Shown in pieces: positions 1 to 8,267 of a stretch of 64,000 nucleotides of DNA. The stretch spans positions 3,791,890 to 3,855,889 of the forward strand of contig NZ_CP066149.1 of assembly GCF_023206395.1 (NCBI RefSeq), in the 5' to 3' direction. The position numbers and the translations under genes were made by a program. The notes under the pieces are model-generated. The model saw only the letters and a list, made by a program, of their open reading frames with translations, was not told the origin of the DNA and searched no databases. The DNA is from Vibrio sp. ED004. Its GTDB lineage: Bacteria; Pseudomonadota; Gammaproteobacteria; Enterobacterales; Vibrionaceae. How positions within the stretch are numbered: the stretch's first letter is position 1; every line of letters begins with the position of its first letter.

Positions 1-1
1 A

Positions 2-1108
2 AGTTATGAGAGTGTCGCTTTTCATATTATTCCGGCTATCAAAGCTGGTCGAAAAGTCGTGACCAATGTGACTTTAAATGTGCCCTATTTTCAGAAAGTC
101 TTTGGTAATGACGTATTGGATTTGATTGAAGTTGTGGACGGTCAGTTAAACCAATACGGTTCCATGGATAGACCGTTTTCAAAGCTTGAGGACTACATAA
201 ACGATTGGAGGGATGCCGATAACAAGGGGCCCCTGTTTGTGATTGATGAAGCTCATATGGTTCTGCCAAATAAGCAGCTAGATAGCAAAATACTCGAGTT
301 CTATTCTCTTCATGGTCACTACGGTATAGACATCATCTTGTTGACACAGAATCTAAGGAAGATTCACAAAGATGTTCGCGATATGGTTGAAATGACTTAC
401 TACTGTGCCAAGAATACCGCTTTCGGTAGTAAGAATACTTACACCAAAAAAGTAAGGATTGGTGCAACAACTGAAGTCGTCAATGAAGAGCAGCGCAAAT
501 ATAAGAAAGCGTTTTTTCCTTTCTATCAGTCTCATACACAAAGTAGTGGTAGCGTCGCCGAGGCCATGAGTAACGACATCAAACCAATTTGGCATCGGTG
601 GCCATTTTGGATGGGTGGATTATTACTTGTGTCGGGTATCATTTTTAATATTTACGCGTGGTCTGGTAGTGATAAGGAATTAGAACCGGTTCTAGATTCT
701 GAACAAAACAATGCTGTTGAACCTGCCCAGGTTTCAGTTCCCAACGGCGTCCCAGGTCAAACCGTTAAGCCCGCAAAAAAGTCTTCAGGTTTTGGTCCTC
801 TTAGTGACTTTGAATTATTGGTTACGGGATACTCTCGTCAGACAGCTTGGATAGACATCTCTCAAAACCTAGTCGATTTTCAAAACTCTTTTGTTCGTAT
901 CTATATCGAGGTTCGTCAGAATGACAGTAAGCTATTCACTTTTAATCAGTCGGAGCTAATCGAAATGGGATATGGTTTTAAGGTTTTAGCTGATTGTGTT
1001 TATCGAGTGACTTGGGGTGATTCGGTTAAGATTTTGACGTGTGTTGAGCCTAAGGACGATAACCCTGTTAATGATCCTTTCGATTTCAGTAAGGCGGTCA
1101 AAATCTAA
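2..1108 (+). CDS. Zot/pI-like filamentous phage assembly ATPase, 5' truncated by window edge
   Basis: The frame is open to the left edge, so the N-terminal P-loop is outside the window. The visible part has a Walker-B-like stretch (LFVIDEAHMVLP) followed by IILLTQN, then a basic region, one hydrophobic segment (WPFWMGGLLLVSGIIFNIYA) and a roughly 150-residue C-terminal domain. This is the architecture of the inovirus Zot/pI family: a cytoplasmic ATPase, an inner-membrane anchor and a periplasmic tail that works with the secretin during virion extrusion. It precedes a DUF2726 gene and phage-like hairpins on the same strand and is the clearest mark of a filamentous prophage. Family confidence is high; whether the missing 5' part is intact cannot be seen. 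Confidence 0.88.
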   Translation, partial: SYESVAFHIIPAIKAGRKVVTNVTLNVPYFQKVFGNDVLDLIEVVDGQLNQYGSMDRPFSKLEDYINDWRDADNKGPLFVIDEAHMVLPNKQLDSKILEFYSLHGHYGIDIILLTQNLRKIHKDVRDMVEMTYYCAKNTAFGSKNTYTKKVRIGATTEVVNEEQRKYKKAFFPFYQSHTQSSGSVAEAMSNDIKPIWHRWPFWMGGLLLVSGIIFNIYAWSGSDKELEPVLDSEQNNAVEPAQVSVPNGVPGQTVKPAKKSSGFGPLSDFELLVTGYSRQTAWIDISQNLVDFQNSFVRIYIEVRQNDSKLFTFNQSELIEMGYGFKVLADCVYRVTWGDSVKILTCVEPKDDNPVNDPFDFSKAVKI

Positions 1109-1196
1109 TGACTTCTCAGTCATATTATTGATATTTCTCACACAATCTCCTGACTGATAAGATATTTTAATTCTTTGATCTTATGAGCCCTGTGAC

Positions 1197-1766
1197 ATGG
1201 AGCATTTGCTTAACTTAATTTTACCTACCCTAATGCTGATTTTTGCATTTGTGCTTTTATGGAGATTAGTAGGATTACTTACACGCAATATATTTTCTCC
1301 TAAAACAAGTATTGATAACCCTACGTCTAATTATGAGTATCAACCTATCAGCAAGCTTGTCACATCGAATGAGCTAACCTTTTATCAAGCATTAATCGTC
1401 GTAACGAAGGGCAAGCACACCGTTTTTACTAAGGTACGAATTGCTGACTTGATGACACCAAAAAAAGGAGCTCATGATAAGAAGACATGGTGGAGAGCGT
1501 TTAACGCGATTGCCAAAAAACATGTGGACTTCGTACTGTGTGATCCATTGACGCTTGAAGTAAAGTGTCTGATTGAGTTAGATGATTCAACTCATAACCG
1601 ACCAGACAGAATAGCAAGAGATAAGTTAGTTGATATGGCCGCAGCGTCCGCAGGGGTTGAACTCAAGCACTTCAAAGTCAAAAACAAGTATGACTATTTC
1701 GAATTAGAAAATGAGCTCTATGGGGTGAGCGATACGCCAGAGCCTGAAAGTATTTATACTCAATAG
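1197..1766 (+). CDS. DUF2726 protein with N-terminal membrane anchor
   Basis: 189 residues. Residues about 5-27 form one hydrophobic helix. The rest matches the DUF2726 pattern: ELTFYQAL, then VFTKVRIADLM, then the acidic motif CLIELDDSTH with RDKLVD downstream. That second half resembles the restriction-endonuclease-like fold proposed for this family (VSR-like, D/E...ExD spacing), but nuclease activity is inference. The ATG at 1197 lies 88 bp after the zot-like gene on the same strand, so it is probably the last gene of the phage structural operon. A terminator at 1913-1938 follows. DUF2726 proteins are widespread in Vibrio, including in mobile elements, and the role here is unknown. Confidence 0.75.
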   Translation: MEHLLNLILPTLMLIFAFVLLWRLVGLLTRNIFSPKTSIDNPTSNYEYQPISKLVTSNELTFYQALIVVTKGKHTVFTKVRIADLMTPKKGAHDKKTWWRAFNAIAKKHVDFVLCDPLTLEVKCLIELDDSTHNRPDRIARDKLVDMAAASAGVELKHFKVKNKYDYFELENELYGVSDTPEPESIYTQ

Positions 1767-1795
1767 ATATCGATGAACAAGCCCCGCAGGGATAA

Positions 1796-1837
1796 GGGCA
1801 CTCGATGTAGTTCTTGGGTATACAGCCCCAAATGCCC
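1796..1837. other. Nested hairpin in presumed phage intergenic region
   Basis: GGGCA (1796-1800) can pair with TGCCC (1833-1837), and inside it TTGGG (1814-1818) with CCCAA (1827-1831). It is the first of several stems in the non-coding stretch 1767-2278. Filamentous phages carry such stems for packaging and strand synthesis; that function is inferred. Confidence 0.45.
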
Positions 1838-1912
1838 GATAAGCAGCGAAGCGTAGCTGTCTTGTTGAAACCACATCACCGCCCTTCCTCAATGCCAAGA
1901 TCACCCTAGCAG

Positions 1913-1938
1913 AGCCTCACAATACCAGTGGGGCTTTT
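1913..1938 (+). terminator. Rho-independent terminator after the phage operon
   Basis: AGCCTCAC, a 7-nt loop, then GTGGGGCT (one G-U pair), followed by a short T run. It would end transcription from the zot-like and DUF2726 genes. Confidence 0.6.
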
Positions 1939-1991
1939 TGCTACTGCAACCCATAGAACTTCCAACGTTGATGCTTTCGGTATGCTTGTTT

Positions 1992-2043
1992 CGCAGCTCG
2001 TTGGGAGGGACCCGTTTCGTCGGGAGGGTCCCAACGAGCTGCG
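1992..2043. repeat. Long perfect-arm inverted repeat (15-bp stem)
   Basis: CGCAGCTCGTTGGGA (1992-2006) is exactly complementary to 2029-2043. A second small stem lies inside it (CCCG 2011-2014 with CGGG 2021-2024). There is no T run, so it is not a standard terminator. A strong single-strand hairpin downstream of zot is compatible with a filamentous phage packaging signal or minus-strand origin; the exact role is unknown. Confidence 0.6.
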
Positions 2044-2052
2044 GAACAACAA

Positions 2053-2074
2053 CCCCCGTGTTGTATCACGGGGG
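2053..2074. repeat. Second perfect hairpin (8-bp G/C stem)
   Basis: CCCCCGTG, loop TTGTAT, CACGGGGG. It lies 9 bp after the larger inverted repeat. It lacks a T tract and is followed by TAAATT. The paired hairpins with the stem at 1796-1837 make 1767-2080 unusually structured. From 2075 to 2278 I see only AT-rich sequence and the ietA leader. Confidence 0.55.
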
Positions 2075-2278
2075 TAAATTCGACCTAACTTATAGCCTAC
2101 TTAGCACTTTTTCTTTGTTCTTTTAACAATCAAGGTTATGTCGCCTATAACATTTAACGCATTTTTATCTTGGTAGGTAAAGAATCCAATGGATTTCAAA
2201 AAATTATACTTTTATAGGGAGAGAAATTGTTGATAGTTGCTTATAATACAGTTTATTACGGTGATATTGAGATGTACC

Positions 2279-3271
2279 ATGGCAAGCGCAAACCAAATAA
2301 AGCAATTAGTAAGACACTTCATTAAAAAAGACGAGAAACGATTTCTGTCCGTAGTCTTACAAATTTCAGCGCATGAGTCGAAAATTGGTCATACTAAGTT
2401 TGCAGAAGAATTACGTAACCTTGTAGAGAACGCCAAGCTTGCACTCAACTCCCCTAAGTCAATTGCTCCGGAAGTTGTATCTTCGAATTCATCTCGAATT
2501 GACCTTTCGCACACCAATGACCTCTTTACTGTAAGTCACCCAACTCTTACCTTTAAAAACATCATCTTGTCTCAAGAAATTGAAGCGAAGCTAGTTAGAT
2601 TTCTAGATGAAAATAGAAACTCAACAAAAATTAGACAATATGGTCTCGTTCCGAGAAGACACCTTCTACTTTATGGGCCTCCAGGTACAGGGAAAACAAT
2701 GTCTGCTAGCGTGATCGCCCACGAACTCCATTTGCCATTATTTACTGTAAGAATGGACTCATTAATGACTAAATTCATGGGTGAAACTTCTGCTAAGTTA
2801 AGAAGTATTTTCGAGTACATAAGTACTCATAAAGGTGTCTACCTGTTTGATGAATTTGATTCTATAGGCACAAAGAGAAGTGTTACTAATGATGTTGGTG
2901 AAGTCAGACGGGTATTAAACACATTTCTTCAGTTATTGGACGAACACCAATCTGATAGCTTGATTATTTCAGCTACCAATCATAAAGATATACTCGATCA
3001 TGCGCTTTACCGTAGGTTTGATGACGTTATTGAGTACGCTCGGCCAACCCATGACTCAATAATGGACCTAATCTCATCACGATTTGTTGCGTTCGATTTG
3101 AAAATCAATGATTGTGATAAGTTGATGGCCTCTGCTGATGGTTTAAGTTATGCGGAGATAAAGAAAAGCTGTGATGATGCAGTTAAGCTTGCTTTGATAA
3201 ATAACATACAACAAGTAGAACAAAGCGACTTAGTCTCACTACTAAATGAAAGAAAATCTTATCAAAATTGA
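2279..3271 (+). CDS. ietA: AAA ATPase, IetA-type partner of subtilase
   Basis: 330 residues from the ATG at 2279. A TTG at 2237, behind AGGGAGAG (2216-2223), would add 14 residues and cannot be excluded. The N-terminal 85 residues are helical. The AAA module follows: Walker A YGPPGTGKT (about 131-139), Walker B VYLFDEFDS (about 186-194), sensor-1 IISATNH and a DHALYRRFD arginine-finger/second-region motif. The closest architecture is the AAA-ATPase half of the ietAS pair, described on the Agrobacterium Ti plasmid as the antidote of a serine-protease toxin and later tested as an anti-phage system (family name from memory). The subtilase gene follows 21 bp downstream, so the two are one operon. 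The encoded protein probably restrains or directs the protease. Confidence 0.82.
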   Translation: MASANQIKQLVRHFIKKDEKRFLSVVLQISAHESKIGHTKFAEELRNLVENAKLALNSPKSIAPEVVSSNSSRIDLSHTNDLFTVSHPTLTFKNIILSQEIEAKLVRFLDENRNSTKIRQYGLVPRRHLLLYGPPGTGKTMSASVIAHELHLPLFTVRMDSLMTKFMGETSAKLRSIFEYISTHKGVYLFDEFDSIGTKRSVTNDVGEVRRVLNTFLQLLDEHQSDSLIISATNHKDILDHALYRRFDDVIEYARPTHDSIMDLISSRFVAFDLKINDCDKLMASADGLSYAEIKKSCDDAVKLALINNIQQVEQSDLVSLLNERKSYQN

Positions 3272-3292
3272 TATATACCTAGGCTAGGTTAA

Positions 3293-5740
3293 ATGAAAAA
3301 ACACATAAAGTTGAACCCCTCCAAGTCTCTTTTAGACTATAGAGCCATATCACCTGTAATTCCTAACAAACCTTTTAGAACAAATAGAGATTTACATTAC
3401 CAACAAATCAGAAGTTCCTTCGACAATGCTGTTGTGTCTAGTAAAGATTTATTAGCAAAAGCTGAGGTCATAGTTGGTAAAGAAAACACACCTGAAAATG
3501 TGTTGCTATCTATCAAAGAGAACGTACGAAACAAAAATCGCCTAAAGCTAGAGTCGCTAGATAATAAATCAATTGAGCTATTATCCGTAAACACTATCGA
3601 TGGTGTGTGTACTGCAAACATATCTTTACCACTAAAAAACCTTGAGAAGTTTTCAGAAAAAATAACGCAGTATGGCCATGAGGTTTCGAAGTCAAACCGT
3701 CCAAAGAATCAACCTTTAATTGAATCTATCTCAGAAATTTCTTCAACCTCTATTAAAGAACTTTGGTTTAGTACGAAGCCTCTACCTACCGACGTAAACG
3801 GTGTCTTTAACTTTGAACTTTGGTTTAGTTCAAAAGAATCCGATATCAACGAAATTGAAAAGAAAATTGAGATAGCAAATAGAGCTGCTTCTCTAACAGT
3901 CGGGAACGGGTGTATTACTTTTAAAGACCGAGTGGTTAAGATTGTAACGGGCACGATCGAACAATTAGAGTTGTTTCATCGACTAAGTAATCTGATAGTT
4001 GAAGTGAGACCTGCGGCAACTGTTTGTTCTGATTATCTATCCGCACCCGTCACAGAGCAATTAAGTTGGCAACAGAATCTTTCATACAAAGTGTCTCCCA
4101 ATGCAGTGCCAATTTGTATTTTAGATAGCGGTGTTAATATTCAGCATCCTCTGTTGGTCGCTATTTCTGACCCTAATTCACAAGTCTCATACGATCCAAA
4201 TTGGCCAGCGGGCGATCAATTTGGACATGGTACATGGATGGCAGGTACATCCGTATTAGGAGATTTGAAGCATCAACTGAACAATTCTTCTATAGAAATT
4301 ACGGGGAAAATAGAGTCAGGGAAGATTATCTCGGGGTTTTCTCAAAATGACCCAGACTTATATGGACTCATTACAAGTGATGTTGTTTATAACATTGATT
4401 CTATTAACCCCTCTAAAAATCGTATTTATACGTTAGCGACAACATCCGCAGATTACTCATTATTAGGGGCCCCTTCTAGTTGGTCTGCGAAAGTCGACGA
4501 ATTGGCATCAGAGTGTCCTGATGACTCTACGAGGAGGCTATTTGTTGTTTCTGCTGGTAACTTACTATTGGACTCTCCAAGAGATCTGCCAACAACGAAC
4601 CAAAATGCCAGTATCCAAGAACCCGCAAATGCTTATAACGCTTTAACTGTTGGATATTGGTCAAGTGAAGCATTGTTGAATGAGCCTGGTTACGAGTTGT
4701 TTAGTGAACTTTCTGATATAGGGCCTACGTCAACCTCAAGCCACTCTTGGCATAAGACATCTCCACTAAAACCAGAGGTTGTGTTTGAGGGAGGAAACTT
4801 TGGATATGATCCGGTAATGGATTTCAGCTCTGAGTTCGAAGACCTCAGTATCTTAGCAGTTTCACATGACTTTTCTAATGGTGACTATTTTAGTTATTTT
4901 GGAGAAACCAGTGCCGCCACTGCCCTCGCAACTAACTTTACTTCAAAGGTCTGGTCACAATATCCTGACTACTGGCCGGAAACAATACGTGCCCTAATAG
5001 TCCATAGTGCAGAGTGGCCAGAAAAACTAAAATCACGTTTTAGTCCATTTAAGAATAAGTCTGATGTCGAATCGCTGCTGAGGCTAGGTGGGTACGGGTA
5101 TCCAAATTTGACCAAGGCCCTACGTAGTGGCGACCGAAATGTTAACTTAATCATAGAAGATACGATTCAACCGTACACGTCTGACGGCAAAATGAATGAA
5201 ATGGCATTGTATTCATTACCTTGGCCTTCAAATGAACTCTCGAAACTCGATGATGAGGATGTAAAACTAAAAGTCACTCTGTCTTATTTCATCGAGCCGA
5301 ACCCCGGAGAAAGAGGATGGGCAAATAAGTATAAATACTGTTCTCATGGGTTGAGGTTCGAACTAAATTCTGCTGAGGAAAATCAGGAAGAGTTTGCATC
5401 ACGTATCAATAAGAAGTACCGAGATGATAATCCTCACATAGACAAAACTGAAAGTGATTCATCGCAATGGATGTTGGGCCAAAGATTAAGAAGCAATGGC
5501 TCTATTCACTCAGATACATGGTCTGGAACAGCAAGAGAACTATCAGAGAAAAAATATTTAGCTATCTTCCCTGTTTCTGGTTGGTGGAAAGAACTAAAAT
5601 CTGAAAATCGTCAATTGAGTGTGGCCAAGTATAGTTTGGTGGTATCAATTGAAACACCGGAAAACAATCTTGCTATTTATAACGAGATTCAAAACCTCAT
5701 CAGCATTGATAATCAGATTACAAACCTAATCCAAACATAG
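3293..5740 (+). CDS. ietS: Subtilisin-like S8 serine protease, IetS-type effector
   Basis: 815 residues. The first 270 or so show no recognised domain. The S8 catalytic core then has all key residues: D278 (CILDSGV), H312 (FGHGTWMAGT), oxyanion N423 (VSAGN) and nucleophile S540 (GETSAATALATNF). Residues about 560-815 form an extra C-terminal region. No signal peptide or propeptide is visible, so it should act in the cytoplasm, unlike secreted subtilases. That fits the toxin/effector half of the ietAS module, with the AAA ATPase just upstream as antidote or sensor. A strong terminator follows at once. It lies between phage zot and phage regulator genes, i.e. in a phage cargo position. The catalytic set is complete, so it is probably active. 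Confidence 0.85.
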   Translation: MKKHIKLNPSKSLLDYRAISPVIPNKPFRTNRDLHYQQIRSSFDNAVVSSKDLLAKAEVIVGKENTPENVLLSIKENVRNKNRLKLESLDNKSIELLSVNTIDGVCTANISLPLKNLEKFSEKITQYGHEVSKSNRPKNQPLIESISEISSTSIKELWFSTKPLPTDVNGVFNFELWFSSKESDINEIEKKIEIANRAASLTVGNGCITFKDRVVKIVTGTIEQLELFHRLSNLIVEVRPAATVCSDYLSAPVTEQLSWQQNLSYKVSPNAVPICILDSGVNIQHPLLVAISDPNSQVSYDPNWPAGDQFGHGTWMAGTSVLGDLKHQLNNSSIEITGKIESGKIISGFSQNDPDLYGLITSDVVYNIDSINPSKNRIYTLATTSADYSLLGAPSSWSAKVDELASECPDDSTRRLFVVSAGNLLLDSPRDLPTTNQNASIQEPANAYNALTVGYWSSEALLNEPGYELFSELSDIGPTSTSSHSWHKTSPLKPEVVFEGGNFGYDPVMDFSSEFEDLSILAVSHDFSNGDYFSYFGETSAATALATNFTSKVWSQYPDYWPETIRALIVHSAEWPEKLKSRFSPFKNKSDVESLLRLGGYGYPNLTKALRSGDRNVNLIIEDTIQPYTSDGKMNEMALYSLPWPSNELSKLDDEDVKLKVTLSYFIEPNPGERGWANKYKYCSHGLRFELNSAEENQEEFASRINKKYRDDNPHIDKTESDSSQWMLGQRLRSNGSIHSDTWSGTARELSEKKYLAIFPVSGWWKELKSENRQLSVAKYSLVVSIETPENNLAIYNEIQNLISIDNQITNLIQT

Positions 5741-5777
5741 AAAGCTGTTTTAGTGATAGCTTAGGTCAAATAAAAAA

Positions 5778-5810
5778 GCCGAACCCTCTCGATAAAGGTT
5801 CGGCTTCTTT
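5778..5810 (+). terminator. Rho-independent terminator of ietAS
   Basis: GCCGAACC (5778-5785), 11-nt loop, GGTTCGGC (5797-5804), then TTCTTT. It ends the ietAS transcript before the reversed regulator gene. Confidence 0.8.
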
Positions 5811-5960
5811 CTCCTTGATATGACCAAAAAGGAGGACTGGATACTTAGACAAGGAACGTTGCGCCCCAGTCACAATCACAATACCAATAAAAGTCACATC
5901 ACATTAGCTTTCATTAATTAAGCTTTGAACTTACTTCATCAGAACCATACTTTTCTAATG

Positions 5961-6314
5961 CTATTTCTTTATGTTGGCTATCGCTCTAGCAAGGCTAAGT
6001 AAGTGTGTTGAAGTCTTAATCTCTAACTCTGATTGAATACCCAATAATGCAATCCCTGCCAATATTTGTTGTGGCCTCACCACTTGGCCTGTTGGCAGCT
6101 CCATACTGTCGTACAACATTTTGAACTGCATCCAATCTTCACTAACGCTAAGTTCTCTACCTTTGGCCATCCGCATAAGTCGTTTACACTCGGGAGGTAT
6201 TGGCTTTCCCTCATCCCAACCTGTGACGGTTCTCACAGTTTTAAAACACAGTTCAGCGACCTCTTCCCTCGTCATTTGGCACTCTAACTCTCGAAAAATG
6301 TAATTCTTACTCAT
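5961..6314 (-). CDS. Small phage regulator-like protein (DUF3653-like)
   Basis: 117 residues from the ATG at 6314 (MSKNYIFRELE). An upstream ATG at 6350 would add 12 residues but lies inside the inverted repeat at 6336-6356. The conserved part reads MTREEVAELCFKTVRTV, then GWDEGKPIPPECKRLM, which looks like a helix-turn-helix with a Trp-Asp-x-Gly-x-x-Ile-Pro loop. Proteins of this type occur in Vibrio filamentous phages such as VGJ/KSF-type genomes, transcribed opposite to the morphogenesis genes. The position here, reversed and next to a Xer att site, fits a repressor or replication-control role. The family label is from memory; DNA binding is inferred. Confidence 0.7.
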   Translation of the reverse strand: MSKNYIFRELECQMTREEVAELCFKTVRTVTGWDEGKPIPPECKRLMRMAKGRELSVSEDWMQFKMLYDSMELPTGQVVRPQQILAGIALLGIQSELEIKTSTHLLSLARAIANIKK

Positions 6315-6335
6315 TTCGCGATACTTCAATGATAA

Positions 6336-6356
6336 AACCTCTAAATACAAGAGGTT
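6336..6356. promoter_or_regulatory. Inverted repeat upstream of phage regulator, putative autoregulatory operator
   Basis: AACCTCT (6336-6342) and AGAGGTT (6350-6356) are perfect 7-bp arms around a 7-nt AT-rich spacer. The repeat sits 22 bp before the regulator ATG on the minus strand, where a repressor would bind its own promoter. Confidence 0.5.
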
Positions 6357-6381
6357 GCACTGATTTTATAAGATATGCACC

Positions 6382-6410
6382 ATTAAACATAATCAGACAT
6401 AATACGCAGT
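6382..6410. other. dif: dif-like XerC/XerD recombination site (prophage att site)
   Basis: Read on the minus strand: XerC-like arm ACTGCGTATTA, 7-nt centre TGTCTGA, XerD-like arm TTATGTTTAAT. Compared with the Vibrio dif1 sequence as I remember it (arms AGTGCGCATTA and TTATGTTAAAT, 6-nt centre), the arms match 9/11 and 10/11. Integrated filamentous phages of Vibrio use XerC/XerD at dif and leave such imperfect sites at their ends. The site is 68 bp beyond the phage regulator start and at the point where chromosomal gene orientation becomes mainly minus, so it is probably the right att site and the chromosome dimer resolution region. Confidence 0.72.
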
Positions 6411-7330
6411 GGTATGTGGTCAATTCTAAGGGAATTGTTATCATCGTTTCTCCTTTAAATTTGGTAAATCAGCTTCTTATAATCGCCTGTATTCTCTATG
6501 AGGCCTTTAAGCTAATAATTATATGTCTGGCCAACGACTATCTCATTTGGAACACAAACTATATCATCGAGAACATCTGTTCTGAATGTTCTAACTTACG
6601 GCTGCTTCTGTTTACACCTATCACTCGCGGTACTGTACGCCAATCTTGTGTACATCGCTCTTGGTTTTATTCCAGATTTCACACACGCGACCGTGTTTCT
6701 TGCTAACTCCACACGCTGAATTCTGTTTTGACCGGTCCATCATCCAGTTATATTTTCTAACGAACAATCATTCTGCAGCGTCCAACCACCATAGCCGATT
6801 CAAATTAGTCCGGAACTTAGATCGATACGTTGAACGCCAACAACAAAAAATAAACTCTATTTCTAAAACTAATTACTCAGATCAAAAATTGCTTACTGAA
6901 CCCTTATTACAAACGAACTAAGAAAGCTGGCTACTTCTTTTCACAGAGCTAATAAGTACTCGAGAAAACCCAACGATTCTTTAGCAAGCTTCTATGAAGA
7001 CTGTGTTAACTACCAAGTTCTATCAACCAGCATCATTTATGATCAGTAGCTTCCTAGTTTTTGCTAAGCCTTGTTGTTAGTAACAAGCCTAATTAAGTAA
7101 CTCCATTTCGACCTAAGCTTTCGGTCTCAGTTAAAAAGTTACAACGCAACACGAATCCTATTCGCACTTTCTAGACTAACATAACTTGTCTTACAACTGA
7201 GATACTGACATATCTATTACCATTAATTCTTTAAAATCAGACATTTAGACAGGTTCTCATTAACTAGTGTCTCTTTTGTTTGTTAACATCTTCTGGAATT
7301 AAAAATAACTCATTATCTAAAAGGCTTAAT
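6411..7330. other. Gene-free stretch after the att site
   Basis: About 920 bp of AT-rich sequence. The only open frames have no recognisable domain, no convincing ribosome-binding site and protein composition unlike a real gene. I see no tRNA, transposase remnant or clear terminator. It may be decayed phage DNA or non-coding DNA flanking dif. The 3' part carries the promoter region of the outer-membrane gene at 7331. Confidence 0.6.
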
Positions 7331-7930
7331 ATGAAAATCAGTATGATCGCCCTATCCTTGTTCACCGCTTTTGGTGTCAGCTCACACGCGTTTGCAAGTG
7401 ACAACGAGAACTCTTCTAGGGAAAATGGTCATTTTTATGCAGGTGTTGACGTCGGCTTTTATAATGAAACGGAATTAGAATACCGTGGTAGCGCAATTGA
7501 AGATTCATCTGACTTATCAGACTTCAGCTATAACTTAGTTGGCGGCTACGAATTCAATACCCACGATGTTGTTAAACTGGGATTAGAGGCCGAGTACCGC
7601 AAAATCGGAAAAGTTAACTATAGCGATGTAATGGATGTTGAAGGACAAGCTTTCTTTGTAAATATTAAGCCTAAGTTTATTGTTAAAGGTGACGTATTAG
7701 ATCTGTATGTGTCTCTATTAGCTGGCGTTGGTTCTATGGATATGGAAGCAAAAGCGTTCGGAATGTCAGGTTCGGAATCTGAAGCGGCTTATCAGGTTGG
7801 CGGTGAGCTTGGTGCGATCATTACAGACCATATCGATATTCATCTTGGTTACCGAAATGCGCGTGTTGAAATAGACTCCGTCGATGTTTCATCTCAAACG
7901 GCTTACATCGGTGCAAGGTACCATTTCTAA
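7331..7930 (+). CDS. Small outer-membrane beta-barrel protein (OmpA-like barrel)
   Basis: 199 residues from the ATG at 7331. Upstream in-frame start codons would place extra residues before the signal peptide and are unlikely. The signal peptide is MKISMIALSLFTAFG...AFA, cleaved before SDNEN. The mature part alternates hydrophobic and polar residues with repeated aromatic-ended strands (FYAGVDVGFYN, YNLVGGYEF, KLGLEAEYR, AAYQVGGELGAI, IHLGYRNARVEI) and ends in YIGARYHF. The terminal Phe is the usual BAM recognition signal. Length and pattern suggest an eight-stranded barrel of the OmpA/OmpX/Ail type; the specific function is not visible. It has its own terminator. Confidence 0.78.
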   Translation: MKISMIALSLFTAFGVSSHAFASDNENSSRENGHFYAGVDVGFYNETELEYRGSAIEDSSDLSDFSYNLVGGYEFNTHDVVKLGLEAEYRKIGKVNYSDVMDVEGQAFFVNIKPKFIVKGDVLDLYVSLLAGVGSMDMEAKAFGMSGSESEAAYQVGGELGAIITDHIDIHLGYRNARVEIDSVDVSSQTAYIGARYHF

Positions 7931-7962
7931 TCTGGATTCAATCCTAAGCTTTATTTCAAATT

Positions 7963-7988
7963 AAGCCGATATTTTGAGTTCGGCTTTT
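7963..7988 (+). terminator. Rho-independent terminator after the barrel gene
   Basis: AAGCCGA (7963-7969), 10-nt loop, TCGGCTT (7980-7986) and a short T run. From here to 8267 there is only AT-rich sequence with the promoter of the next gene. Confidence 0.65.
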
Positions 7989-8267
7989 AAACGTTCACTT
8001 TCCCTACTCGACTTCGACTTTATAGACTAACTTTCTCCATAAATAACGTTACGTTGTATCTTATTCGAAAGATCCGAGAGATTTATAGCCTAGTTCCACA
8101 CAGTAAAACAAAGACTTAAACAGACCACCATTTAGTGTTTAAATTTTGATCTATCAAACAGTTATACGAATAAATTAAGTGATTAAGCAATCAAATGCTA
8201 TGCGTTCAGGCTTCTATTGTGGGTTAAAGTGTTAACATCAGGCAATTTTGTAAACTAGGTGTTTGAT

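Noticed and set aside
1992..2043. Large inverted repeat as a transcription terminator or insertion-sequence end
   Set aside because: There is no T tract, no target-site duplication and no transposase; a phage structural role fits better.
2128..2158. GTTATGTCGCCTATAAC inverted repeat followed by ATTTAAC, considered as a second dif-like or integron attC site
   Set aside because: Only one half-site resembles dif, the arm spacing is wrong, and no integron core consensus is present.
6329..6921. Overlapping plus-strand frames in the 6.4-7.3 kb gap
   Set aside because: Composition is not protein-like, no domain is recognisable, there is no ribosome-binding site, and one frame crosses the att site.
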